Of a stretch of DNA of 15,005 nt, positions 7,454 through 14,534 are shown piece after piece (the stretch's first letter is position 1; each line of letters begins with the position of its first letter). Origin of the DNA: Candidatus Caccousia avistercoris (GTDB lineage Bacteria > Bacillota > Clostridia > Oscillospirales > Acutalibacteraceae); contig DVMK01000261.1 of assembly GCA_018715025.1 (NCBI GenBank), positions 1 to 15,005 on the forward strand. The letters run 5' to 3'. Below the pieces are notes generated by a model. It had not been told where the DNA came from, searched no databases, and saw only the letters and a list, made by a program, of their open reading frames with translations. The translations under genes were made by a program, and so were the position numbers.

Positions 7454-7576
7454 ATGGGAACAGCAAAATTTGTATTTTTCCCCAGGATTCGCTATAATAG
7501 AACATACCTCGGGGCGGCGGAGCGGGCTGCAAATCCCCGGGGCAGACCTGGCTGCGAGCAGGAGGGGATGAAATGA
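7454..7576 (+). CDS. Possible 40-residue leader ORF upstream of hflX
   Basis: The ATG at 7454 follows GGAGGTGG (7440-7447) by six bases, a near-ideal ribosome site, and the frame ends in a TGA at 7574-7576 that overlaps the hflX start codon as ATGA. The peptide is basic (begins MGTAKFVFFP) with no family I recognise. The -10 box at 7493-7498 lies inside the frame, so it would be translated only from an upstream start site. It could be a translation-coupled or attenuation leader, or chance. The rest of the 255-bp divergent gap 7318-7572 holds the NAGPA gene's ribosome site and a possible weak minus-strand -10 (TACAAT at 7348-7353). Confidence 0.3.
   Translation: MGTAKFVFFPRIRYNRTYLGAAERAANPRGRPGCEQEGMK
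7470..7498 (+). promoter_or_regulatory. Sigma-A-type promoter for hflX
   Basis: A perfect TATAAT at 7493-7498 lies 17 bp after TTGTAT (7470-7475, three of six consensus bases). The transcript would start near 7505 and carry a leader of about 68 bases. That leader contains an 8-bp stem, 7507-7514 with 7535-7542 (one wobble), without a following T-run. Confidence 0.65.
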
Positions 7577-8832
7577 TAGAGATAAAGGATTTGGAGGAGC
7601 GCCGGGAGCGCGCCCTGCTGGTTTCTGTAGACACCGGCGAATTTGACGCGGAGGCGTCACTGGCAGAGCTGTACGAGCTCACCCGCAGCGCAGGGGCCGA
7701 GCCCTTCGGCGCGGTCACCCAAAAGCGCCCGGCCCCCGACGCGGCCACCTACGTGGGCTCCGGCATGATGGAGGAGATTCGGGAGGACTGCGGGAAATAT
7801 GAGATCGATCTGCTGATTTTCGACTGCGAGCTCTCTCCCACGCAAATCCGGAACATTGAAGAGATTGCCCAGGTGCGGACGGTGGACCGCACTATGCTGA
7901 TTCTTGACATTTTCGCGGCCCGGGCGCAGAGCCGGGAAGGCCGCCTTCAGGTAGAGCTGGCCCAGCTGAAATACATGCTGCCCCGCCTTACCGGCCGGGG
8001 GACCCAGCTTTCCCGCCTGGGGGGCGGCATAGGCACCCGCGGCCCCGGCGAGACAAAGCTGGAAACGGACCGGCGGCATATCCGCCGGAAAATCGAGTCC
8101 CTGAAAGGGCAGCTGGCCGAGGTGGAGCGCCGCCGGGGGCAGCTGAACCGCCGCCGGAAGAAGGACGGCGTGGTGACGGTGGCCCTGGTAGGCTACACCA
8201 ACGCAGGGAAAAGCACCCTGATGAACCAACTGACCCAGGCCGGTGTTCTGGCAGAGGATATGCTCTTTGCCACCCTGGACCCCACCGCCCGGGCGCTGAA
8301 GCTGCCCCACGGGGAGACCGTCATGCTCATTGACACGGTGGGGCTGGTGCGCCGCCTGCCCCACCAGCTGGTGCAGGCCTTTCACTCCACCCTGGAGCAG
8401 GCCGCCACAGCGGACGTGATTTTGAACGTGTGCGACGCTTCCAGCCGGGAAGCCCGCACACATCTGGAAGTAACCTCCCGGCTGCTGGCCGAGCTGGGCT
8501 GCGTCGACAGGCCCGTCATTCCGGTAATGAACAAGTGCGACCTCTGCCCCGGCCTTTCCGGCGTACCCATGATCGGCGGGGCGGTGCGCATCAGCGCCAA
8601 AACCGGCGAAGGGATCCCCCAGCTTCTGCAGGCCGTGGAGGACGCCCTGCCCGAAAAGGCGGAGCTCGTCACCGCTCTTCTCCCCTTCTCCCAGGCGGGA
8701 ATCGCCGCCCAGGTACGGCGGGAGGGCATGGTGGAGCAGGAGGAATATGTGGCGGAGGGGCTTCGCATCACCGCCAGGGCCAGCGGAAAGCTGCTGGCCC
8801 TGCTGAAGGAGTACCAGATCCGGCAGGAATAA
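7573..8832 (+). CDS. hflX: GTPase HflX, ribosome-splitting factor
   Basis: Cytosolic GTPase that binds and splits stalled or stressed 70S ribosomes. All parts of the 419-residue protein are visible: an N-terminal HflX domain with YVGSGMMEEI (60-69) and RTVDRTMLILDIFAARAQS (102-120), the glycine-rich GGGIGTRGPGETKLETDRR (150-168), an Arg-rich helical linker (about 169-197), and a G domain with G1 GYTNAGKST (207-215), TLDPT (234-238), G3 DTVG (254-257), G4 NKCD (320-323) and G5 SAK (341-343). Leu258 replaces the more usual Phe after DTVG. AGGAGG at 7560-7565 is seven bases before the ATG. It is monocistronic, with its own promoter upstream and a hairpin downstream, and is convergent with the argS operon. 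Confidence 0.96.
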   Translation: MIEIKDLEERRERALLVSVDTGEFDAEASLAELYELTRSAGAEPFGAVTQKRPAPDAATYVGSGMMEEIREDCGKYEIDLLIFDCELSPTQIRNIEEIAQVRTVDRTMLILDIFAARAQSREGRLQVELAQLKYMLPRLTGRGTQLSRLGGGIGTRGPGETKLETDRRHIRRKIESLKGQLAEVERRRGQLNRRRKKDGVVTVALVGYTNAGKSTLMNQLTQAGVLAEDMLFATLDPTARALKLPHGETVMLIDTVGLVRRLPHQLVQAFHSTLEQAATADVILNVCDASSREARTHLEVTSRLLAELGCVDRPVIPVMNKCDLCPGLSGVPMIGGAVRISAKTGEGIPQLLQAVEDALPEKAELVTALLPFSQAGIAAQVRREGMVEQEEYVAEGLRITARASGKLLALLKEYQIRQE

Positions 8833-8840
8833 AAAAGCAC

Positions 8841-8875
8841 AGGAAGCGCAGGCTCTTACCGGGCCTGCGCTTCCT
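8841..8875 (+). terminator. Hairpin terminator after hflX
   Basis: A perfect 13-bp inverted repeat (8841-8853 with 8863-8875) has a nine-base loop. On the plus strand the tail is T-poor (TGGTA). On the minus strand the stem is followed after four bases by six T (AAAAAA at 8831-8836), so it may also serve as a backup stop for leftward transcription. It begins nine bases after the hflX stop. Confidence 0.65.
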
Positions 8876-9049
8876 TGGTACAAGCGTGAAGCATGCCCGT
8901 ACACGCCGCGCCTTCCCCTAAAATGGTTCGATCCGGATACTCTGGAGGGCTACATTCTCCACTCGGGGAATTGGGAAACGCAGGTTCCCTACTATTTACC
9001 CCAGGCCAGAAAATTCCGTTTTCAGGTCAGAACAGACAATTGCAGGTAA
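8867..9049 (+). pseudogene. Possible remnant of an unidentified coding sequence
   Basis: The 317-bp gap 8833-9149 between two hairpins has no complete gene. In one frame, however, a protein-like stretch of about 60 codons without a usable start runs to a TAA at 9047-9049. Its better part (from 8924) reads WFDPDTLEGYILHS, then a segment rich in aromatic and basic residues, and ends near RFQVRTDNCR. It has no start codon or ribosome site. It may be a decayed C-terminus or chance; I do not recognise a family. Confidence 0.2.
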
Positions 9050-9092
9050 GCTCCTCCCCCAACCGTCTGCCGTTCTTTCCATTTTCAGCGGC

Positions 9093-9142
9093 AAAAAGAC
9101 CTCCCTCTGGCTGCGTTTGCAGCAGCGCAGGGGGAGGTCTTT
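9093..9142 (-). terminator. Terminator of the ddl-argS operon
   Basis: An 11-bp perfect inverted repeat, AAAGACCTCCC at 9095-9105 and GGGAGGTCTTT at 9132-9142, is extended inward by four more pairs including one wobble. On the minus strand the stem leads into five T (AAAAA at 9093-9097). It lies eight bases past the stop of the last operon gene. Confidence 0.8.
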
Positions 9143-9149
9143 CCCGATC

Positions 9150-10334
9150 TTAATATAAAATAGCGCCGTATTTCACAGACAGGGGGGTGAGCTCTTCCTC
9201 TTCAAAGGGGCTTTCGCTGTCGAGGATGAGCCGCCCCTGGAAGTAGCGGAGGGCGGCCTCCAGCACGGGCAGGCTGTGGGAATGGATGGCAATGGGAAGG
9301 CGTGCCTGGGGGCCCTGCTCTGCCAGAAGGAAAGCGTCGTCCACGGTTTCCAGCTCTACCAGGGCAACGTTGGCGTGGCCGTCCTCCAGAGCAATGAGGT
9401 CCTCCGCCAGGCCGGGGGAGCAGGGCACCGGCTCGCTGAAGCGGATGTCGTCCCCCAGGAAGAAGGCTTCCTGCTCGGAGGCGGCGGCCCAGCAGTCCCC
9501 CTTTTCCGGAAGGGGGGCGGGGGTAGGGCAGGCAGCCCGCAGGGCCGCGGTGTACGCGGGCGCAGAACCGGAGGCGGCCCCCAGCACCAGGGCGCCGGCA
9601 GCGGCCAGCCTCTGAACGCCGGCGGCAAATTCCTCCGGCGCAGCGCCGGGTGTTGGAGAAGGCCTGGCAATCAGGGGAACGCAGGCGTGGGGGGCCGCTT
9701 CTTCCAGCAGCTCCTCCATCACCGGGAGGGGGGCCCGGTCCAGCCCTACCGCCACGGCTCCCATGGCCTGCAGGGTAATCAGGCAGGGCAGCAGCGCCGC
9801 CCCGGAAAGCGTACGGCCGGCCTCGTCCACTGTCAGGGAGACAAGAGCCGGCAGTCCGGAGGAACGGGCCGCCAGCAGGGCGGCCCGCATGTCCGCCAGG
9901 GAATGCTGCCCCTCCACCAGAAGGAAGCCGGCCCCCGCCCTGGCCAGCGCCCGCACCTGCTCCCGGTATCCATGGTAGATGGCGTCGAAATCCGCCTCGC
10001 CGGCAGGCGGGGGAAACAGGCCGGAAGGCCCTACCCGGCCGCCTGCGGGAAGCTTGCCGGCGCATTCCTTCGTCAGGGCCATAAGCCCGGCGTTCAGGGC
10101 CTCTGCCTGCCCTTCCAGCCCAAAGGGAGCCAGGGCCGCCCGGTTGGCCCCGAAGGTGGGGGCCAGCAGGGCGGAAGCCCCGGCCTGCAGAAACTGCCCG
10201 CTTTGCTCCCGCAGAAGCTGTGGGTGCGCCAGGGCCCAGGCCTCGGCGCATTGCCCCGGCTTCATGCCGCAGGACTCCAGCAGAGCAATGGAGCAGCCCT
10301 CCGGCAGGAAGGGAAGGTCAAAGGGAAATTTCAC
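9150..10334 (-). CDS. Degenerate homocysteine S-methyltransferase-like (MetH-type) protein
   Basis: A 394-residue protein related to the homocysteine-binding barrel of cobalamin methionine synthase, probably not active as such. Fold markers: ESCGMKPGQC (20-29), APTFGANRAALAPFGL (58-73), VGPSGLFPPP (101-110) and SLTVDEAGRTLSG (166-178). The zinc ligands are gone: the usual GLNC site reads GLDRAP (197-202), and the usual GGCCGTTP reads GAASGSAP (252-259). The usual N-terminal DGAMGT motif also appears deleted. Residues about 348-394 (IAIHSHSLPVLEAALRYF to KYGAILY) resemble the pterin-binding domain of MetH, but the protein stops there with no B12 module. The start is GTG at 10334 with AGGAGG nine bases upstream. 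It begins 24 bp after argS and is the last gene of that operon. Composition is very Ala-rich. It could be a regulatory or ligand-binding paralogue, or a gene in decay, though the frame is intact. Confidence 0.8.
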   Translation of the reverse strand: MKFPFDLPFLPEGCSIALLESCGMKPGQCAEAWALAHPQLLREQSGQFLQAGASALLAPTFGANRAALAPFGLEGQAEALNAGLMALTKECAGKLPAGGRVGPSGLFPPPAGEADFDAIYHGYREQVRALARAGAGFLLVEGQHSLADMRAALLAARSSGLPALVSLTVDEAGRTLSGAALLPCLITLQAMGAVAVGLDRAPLPVMEELLEEAAPHACVPLIARPSPTPGAAPEEFAAGVQRLAAAGALVLGAASGSAPAYTAALRAACPTPAPLPEKGDCWAAASEQEAFFLGDDIRFSEPVPCSPGLAEDLIALEDGHANVALVELETVDDAFLLAEQGPQARLPIAIHSHSLPVLEAALRYFQGRLILDSESPFEEEELTPLSVKYGAILY

Positions 10335-10358
10335 GGCGGCCGCCTCCTTCCCGGCGAA

Positions 10359-12050
10359 TCACATGTATTCCGGCGCGGAGATCTTGAACATGCGCAGGAC
10401 GTTGCGGATCACCGTAGAAACGGCGCTGCACAGCTGCATCCGCGCCTGGGCCAGGCTTTCTTCCTCCCCGGCAATGCGGCAGGCGGTGTAGAATTTGTGG
10501 AACAGGTTGGCCAGGGTAATGACATAGCGGGTAATCCGGGCCGGGTCGTAGTCTTTGGCGGCGGCCACAATTTCGTCGGTGAAGGAAGCGATGTGCCGCA
10601 TAAGCTCAATCTCTTCGGGGGCCGTCAGCAGAGCCAGCTCCTCTTGGGTGCAGGGCCGGGGGGTCACGCCCTCCTGGGCCAGCTTCTTGAACAGGCTGCA
10701 AATGCGGGCGTGGGCGTACTGTACGTAGTAAACCGGGTTCTGGGAATCCTGCTGCACGGCCAGGTCCAGGTCAAAATCCATCTGAGAATTGGCTTCCCGC
10801 ATATTGAAGAGGAAGCGGGCGGCGTCCACCGGCACCTCGTCCAGCAAATCCGCCAGCTGGATGGCCTTGCCGGTGCGCTTGCTCATGCGCACCACCTGGC
10901 CGTCCTGCATGAGCCGCACCAGCTGGATGAGCACCACGTCCAGCTTGGAGCCGTCCAGGCCGATGGCGTCCATCGCGCCCTTCATACGGGCCACATGGCC
11001 GTGATGGTCGGCGCCCCAAATATCGATGCAGCGGCTGAAGCCCCTCTGGAATTTGTTCCGGTGGTAGGCGATGTCGGCGGTGAAGTAGGTGGGATTGCCG
11101 TTCTGGCGGATGAGCACCTCGTCCTTTTCCGCGCCGAATTGGGTGGCCTTGTACCAGAGGGCGCCTTCCTTTTCATAGGTGAGCCCCTTGTCCTTCAAAA
11201 TATCCACCACCTGCTGCAGTTCCCCATCCTGGTGGATGGCGCTCTCTAAAAACCACCGGTCATATGTGATCCGGTACTTTTCCAGGTCGCTCTTCATCTT
11301 GGCAATATTCTTGGGCAGGGCGTACTCCACCAGGGCCTTGCGGCGCTCTGCTTCTGTGAGGGACAGCAGGGCGTCCCCGTGCTCATTGGCGTAATTCCGG
11401 GCATGCTCCCGAATATCGTCCCCCTGGTAGCCGTCGGCGGGGAATTCCACCGCATCCTCCCCCTTCAGGCACTGCAGGTAGCGGGCCTCCAGAGAAAGGC
11501 CGAATTTTTCGATCTGGTTGCCGGCGTCGTTCACATAAAATTCCCGCCATACGTCGTAGCCGGCGGCATCCAGCACGGCGGCCAGGCAGTCGCCCAGGGC
11601 GCCGCCTCTGGCGTTGCCCATGTGCATGGGCCCGGTGGGATTGGCAGAGACGAATTCCACCATGATTTTTTCCCCGTTGCCGTAACCGCTGCGGCCATAG
11701 CTGTCGCCCAGGGCGGCCACATCCTCCAGAACATCGGCGTAGAAACGGCGGTTGAGGAAGAAATTCAGAAAGCCGGGGCCGGCGATCTCGCACCGGTCAA
11801 AGTAAGTGGAGCCCAAATCCAGGTGAGAGGAAATGGCCTCTGCAATTTTTCGGGGCGGCAGGCGGAAGGAGCGGGCCCCCGCCATGGCTGCGTTGCAGGC
11901 CCAGTCCCCGTGGGAATGGTCTGCGGGCACCTCCAGAGCGATGGGCGGCAGGGGCGCCTCCGGCAGGCTGCCGTCCTGGATGGCGGCGCGCAGGGCGGCC
12001 TCCAGGGCTGCTTTCAGTTCTGTGGTTGCTTTTTGTACCAGTTTTGACAT
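10359..12050 (-). CDS. argS: Arginyl-tRNA synthetase
   Basis: Class Ia synthetase charging tRNA-Arg in the cytosol; 563 residues, normal length. In order: an N-terminal Add1-type domain (about 1-100) with DHSHGDWACN (44-53), the HIGH-type signature ANPTGPMHMGN (136-146; Asn in place of the last His), FYVNDAGNQ (171-179), GADHHGHVARM (346-356), the KMSKS-like MSKRTGK (389-395), and a C-terminal DALR anticodon-binding domain from YVQYAHARI (442-450) to the end, RMFKISAPEYM. The ribosome site (GAAGAG about five bases before the ATG) is modest. No T-box leader precedes it. It follows the DUF1934 gene by 84 bp and precedes the MetH-like gene by 24 bp. Confidence 0.97.
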   Translation of the reverse strand: MSKLVQKATTELKAALEAALRAAIQDGSLPEAPLPPIALEVPADHSHGDWACNAAMAGARSFRLPPRKIAEAISSHLDLGSTYFDRCEIAGPGFLNFFLNRRFYADVLEDVAALGDSYGRSGYGNGEKIMVEFVSANPTGPMHMGNARGGALGDCLAAVLDAAGYDVWREFYVNDAGNQIEKFGLSLEARYLQCLKGEDAVEFPADGYQGDDIREHARNYANEHGDALLSLTEAERRKALVEYALPKNIAKMKSDLEKYRITYDRWFLESAIHQDGELQQVVDILKDKGLTYEKEGALWYKATQFGAEKDEVLIRQNGNPTYFTADIAYHRNKFQRGFSRCIDIWGADHHGHVARMKGAMDAIGLDGSKLDVVLIQLVRLMQDGQVVRMSKRTGKAIQLADLLDEVPVDAARFLFNMREANSQMDFDLDLAVQQDSQNPVYYVQYAHARICSLFKKLAQEGVTPRPCTQEELALLTAPEEIELMRHIASFTDEIVAAAKDYDPARITRYVITLANLFHKFYTACRIAGEEESLAQARMQLCSAVSTVIRNVLRMFKISAPEYM

Positions 12051-12134
12051 CTTTTCTCTTCACGCCTTTCCGCGCCCTGGGGCGCATTTCACGAATCTAT
12101 GGGGAATGCTTCCGCCAAGGTCAAAGGCCTGGCC

Positions 12135-12587
12135 TTACGGCTGCCGGGCGGCAGAGCGGCCTGCTTCCTTGACGGTAATATGGATTTCGTTGGTGCTGGC
12201 AAGGGAAGCGTTCACGTCCAGCGTGTACTGAACAGAGAGACGGCCGCCCGCGGCCCCCAGGTCGGAATGGAGGGATTGGGTGAACACCCCCACCGTCAGG
12301 GCGCCGAAGCCGGTGTCGTAGCGGCACAGGTGGCGCTTGCCGTTTTCCAGGATCAACCGCGTGGCGTCCCCGCCGGATCGGATGAGCGTCACCTTCTGGT
12401 CGCCCTCCACCTTCAGAATGGAGGTGCGGGCCTTCTGGGGATTCTCCGCATCCTCGTACTCCTTATATACAATATACTTTTTCCCGTTCTTTTCGGTGTA
12501 GCGGCCAAGAGTGGTCACCTCCACCTCGTCCTGTTCCCCATTGACCGTCTGGCGGCCTAAAATGGATATGAGATAATTTTCCTCCAT
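12135..12587 (-). CDS. DUF1934 domain-containing protein (YwiB-like)
   Basis: Small cytosolic beta-barrel protein of 150 residues and unknown function. It begins MEENYLISILGRQTVNGEQD and has the family pattern of a tested-polarity beta strand, then YTEKNGKKYIVYKEYED (30-46), a Thr-Ser-Ile-Leu-Lys strand, and GVFTQSLHSDL (99-109) followed by LSVQYTLDVN (116-125). DUF1934 proteins are often encoded directly upstream of argS, as ywiB is in B. subtilis, and that arrangement is present here. AGGAGG six bases before the ATG fixes the start. The gene lies 59 bp after murI, across a palindrome. Confidence 0.87.
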   Translation of the reverse strand: MEENYLISILGRQTVNGEQDEVEVTTLGRYTEKNGKKYIVYKEYEDAENPQKARTSILKVEGDQKVTLIRSGGDATRLILENGKRHLCRYDTGFGALTVGVFTQSLHSDLGAAGGRLSVQYTLDVNASLASTNEIHITVKEAGRSAARQP

Positions 12588-12613
12588 TTGGAACCTCCTG
12601 CCTGTTCAGGCGG

Positions 12614-12632
12614 CTGCCCGGCTGCCGGGCAG
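12614..12632 (-). repeat. Perfect 9-bp palindrome between murI and the DUF1934 gene
   Basis: CTGCCCGGC (12614-12622), a single T, then GCCGGGCAG (12624-12632). As RNA it gives an 8-bp GC stem with a three-base loop. There is no T-run on the minus strand, so it is not a terminator for the operon; it may be an intercistronic stability or processing element. Confidence 0.5.
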
Positions 12633-12646
12633 GCCCTTTCCTTTCT

Positions 12647-13456
12647 TTAATAGCTCTCTATATCAATATGCTCCACCGCGCCTTCCAGCTGCCTGCCCAG
12701 CAAAATCTGGGCAATATCGGCGAAGCCTTCCGTGCGGTCGCTTACATAGAACCGGCAGCCCCCCTGCTGTTCCGGGCAGCCCATGCCCTGGGCGTCCAGA
12801 AAGCGGCGGCAGGCCAGGGCGGTCTCCCGGCCGGAGTCGATGAGCGTCACGTTCCGCCCCATCACCTGCTGCACCACCGGCTCCAGCAGAGGGTAGTGGG
12901 TACAGCCCAGAATGAGGGTGTCTACCCCGGTTTCCCGGAGGGGGGCCAGGTACCGTTCCGCCGTCAGCCGGGGGATGGGATCCTCCACGGAAAAAAAGCC
13001 GTTCTCCACCAGCGGAACAAAGAGGGGGCAGTCCCGGTCGAACACCTGCAGGGAGGGATCGATGGCGGAAAGCGCCCGGCGGTAAGAGCCGCTGCGGATG
13101 GTGGCGGTGGTGCCGATGACCCCGATGCGCCCGGTGCGGGTGGCCCTGGCGGCCGCCTCCGCCGTCGGCCGCAGCACCCCCAGAAAGGGCACCGGCAGGC
13201 TTTCCCCCAAATCCCCCGCCACAGAGCTGACCGTGCCGCAGGCGGCGATGATCATCTTCACCCCCTGAGAGAGCAGAAAGGCCGCATCCTGGCGGGCGTA
13301 CCGGCGGATGGTTTCCCGGCTGCGGGAACCGTAGGGCACCCGGCCCGTGTCGCCGAAATAGACAATGCGCTCCCCGGGCATGCTGGCCGTCAGCTGGCGA
13401 ACGGCGGTCAGGCCGCCCAGGCCGGAGTCAAACACCCCTATGGGACGGGAATCCAT
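12647..13456 (-). CDS. murI: Glutamate racemase
   Basis: Makes D-glutamate for peptidoglycan; cytosolic, 269 residues. Catalytic parts are in place: IGVFDSGLGGLT (6-17) with D10/S11, FGDTGRVPYG (34-43), the first catalytic Cys C73 in AACGTVSS, and the second Cys C185 with H187 in LGCTHYPLL. The usual ACNT is ACGT here, an Asn-to-Gly change next to the catalytic Cys. The start at 13456 follows an AAGGGGGAA ribosome site; the longer in-frame extension to 13507 would overlap ddl. The gene begins 16 bp after the ddl stop and the ribosome site lies against that stop, so the two are probably translationally coupled. Neighbours (ddl upstream) fit peptidoglycan precursor supply. Confidence 0.95.
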   Translation of the reverse strand: MDSRPIGVFDSGLGGLTAVRQLTASMPGERIVYFGDTGRVPYGSRSRETIRRYARQDAAFLLSQGVKMIIAACGTVSSVAGDLGESLPVPFLGVLRPTAEAAARATRTGRIGVIGTTATIRSGSYRRALSAIDPSLQVFDRDCPLFVPLVENGFFSVEDPIPRLTAERYLAPLRETGVDTLILGCTHYPLLEPVVQQVMGRNVTLIDSGRETALACRRFLDAQGMGCPEQQGGCRFYVSDRTEGFADIAQILLGRQLEGAVEHIDIESY

Positions 13457-13472
13457 GGTTCGCTTCCCCCTT

Positions 13473-14534
13473 TCACCGCTCCAGGGCCAGGCCGATGAGC
13501 CGGTCAAGCAGGGCGGTGCAGCTTACGCCGCAGCTTTCCCACAGCTTGGGGTACATGCTGATGGCGGTGAACCCGGGCATGGTGTTGATCTCGTTTAGAA
13601 TGACCTCTTTTCCGCCGCGCACAAAGAAGTCCACCCGGGCCAGGCCCTGGCAGCCCAGCATGCGGTAAGCGCGGCAGGCGGTGCGGCGAATCTCCTCCGC
13701 CACCTCCGGGTCCAGGTGGGCGGGCAGGTACAGCTGAGAGGTGCCGCTGATGTATTTGTCGTCATAGTCGTAAAATTCGGCAGAGGCGGCAATCTCCCCC
13801 ACCATGGGGGCGGCCTCCGGCTTGTCGTTGCCCAAAACGGCGCACTCTACCTCCTGGCCTTCAATCGCCTCTTCGATGAGGATCTTGTCGTCCTCATGGG
13901 CGGCCTTGGCCATGGCGGCGTCCAGGTCCTCCTCCCGGGTTACTTTGCTGACCCCTACGGAGGAGCCCGCGTTGGCGGGCTTTACAAACACCGGGTAGCC
14001 CAGCCGTTCCCGCACGCGGGTTTTCACCTTTTCCGCGCCCGTCTCATAATTGACGGCGTACAGCCACAGGTAGTTGGCCTGCTTGACCCTGGCGGCCGTC
14101 AGCAGGGTGTGGGTGACGGCTTTGTCCATGCACACGGCAGAGGCCCTGGCGGCGCAGCCCACGAAGGGCAGGCCGGAAAGCTGCAGAAGCCCCTGCACGG
14201 TGCCGTCCTCCCCGTTTTTGCCGTGCAGGGCGGGCAGCACCACGTCCACCGGCAGCACCCGCGTCCCCTCCTGCTCCATGACCACAAGGCCCCGGACGCT
14301 GCGGTCGGGGGAAAGGAAGGCGGTGCGGTTGCCGCGGCAGTTTTCCCACTGTCCGTTTTCTATCTCTTCCGGGGTGGCGGAGGTGAGAAACCACCTGCCG
14401 CTCTTTGTAATCCCCACCGTGACAGGCTCGTACTTTTCCCGGGAAAGGTTCCGCAGCATGGTGGCGGCGGAAAGCCTGGAAATTTCATGCTCGGAGGAAC
14501 AGCCTCCAAACAGAACAAGGACCGTCTTTTTCAT
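13473..14534 (-). CDS. ddl: D-alanine--D-alanine ligase
   Basis: ATP-grasp ligase joining two D-alanines for peptidoglycan; cytosolic, 353 residues. Motifs: LVLFGGCSSEHEIS (6-19) with E15, PALHGKNGEDG (101-111), CMDKAVTH (135-142), FVKPANAGSSVGVSKV (183-198), FYDYDDKYISG (254-264), and the metal/ATP site RVDFFVRGG (300-308) with LNEINTMPGFT (313-323). The Tyr-containing YDYDDKY loop is kept, which points to D-Ala-D-Ala rather than D-Ala-D-Lac synthesis. The ATG at 14534 has AAAGGGG 11 bases upstream; an in-frame TTG at 14558 lies before that site and is unlikely. It is the first gene of the ddl-murI-DUF1934-argS operon. Confidence 0.95.
   Translation of the reverse strand: MKKTVLVLFGGCSSEHEISRLSAATMLRNLSREKYEPVTVGITKSGRWFLTSATPEEIENGQWENCRGNRTAFLSPDRSVRGLVVMEQEGTRVLPVDVVLPALHGKNGEDGTVQGLLQLSGLPFVGCAARASAVCMDKAVTHTLLTAARVKQANYLWLYAVNYETGAEKVKTRVRERLGYPVFVKPANAGSSVGVSKVTREEDLDAAMAKAAHEDDKILIEEAIEGQEVECAVLGNDKPEAAPMVGEIAASAEFYDYDDKYISGTSQLYLPAHLDPEVAEEIRRTACRAYRMLGCQGLARVDFFVRGGKEVILNEINTMPGFTAISMYPKLWESCGVSCTALLDRLIGLALER

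Noticed and set aside
5920..7497. A 525-codon plus-strand open frame opposite the NAGPA-domain gene
   Set aside because: It runs through a terminator hairpin and is antisense to a conserved secreted protein with a good start.
8925..8934. GGTTCGATCC, similar to the T-loop of a tRNA
   Set aside because: The flanks cannot form a five-pair T-stem and no anticodon or D arm or acceptor stem surrounds it.
9276..11249. A 657-codon plus-strand open frame opposite argS and the MetH-like gene
   Set aside because: It is the shadow of two conserved minus-strand genes; the translation is low-complexity Gly/Gln/His/Val with no motif.
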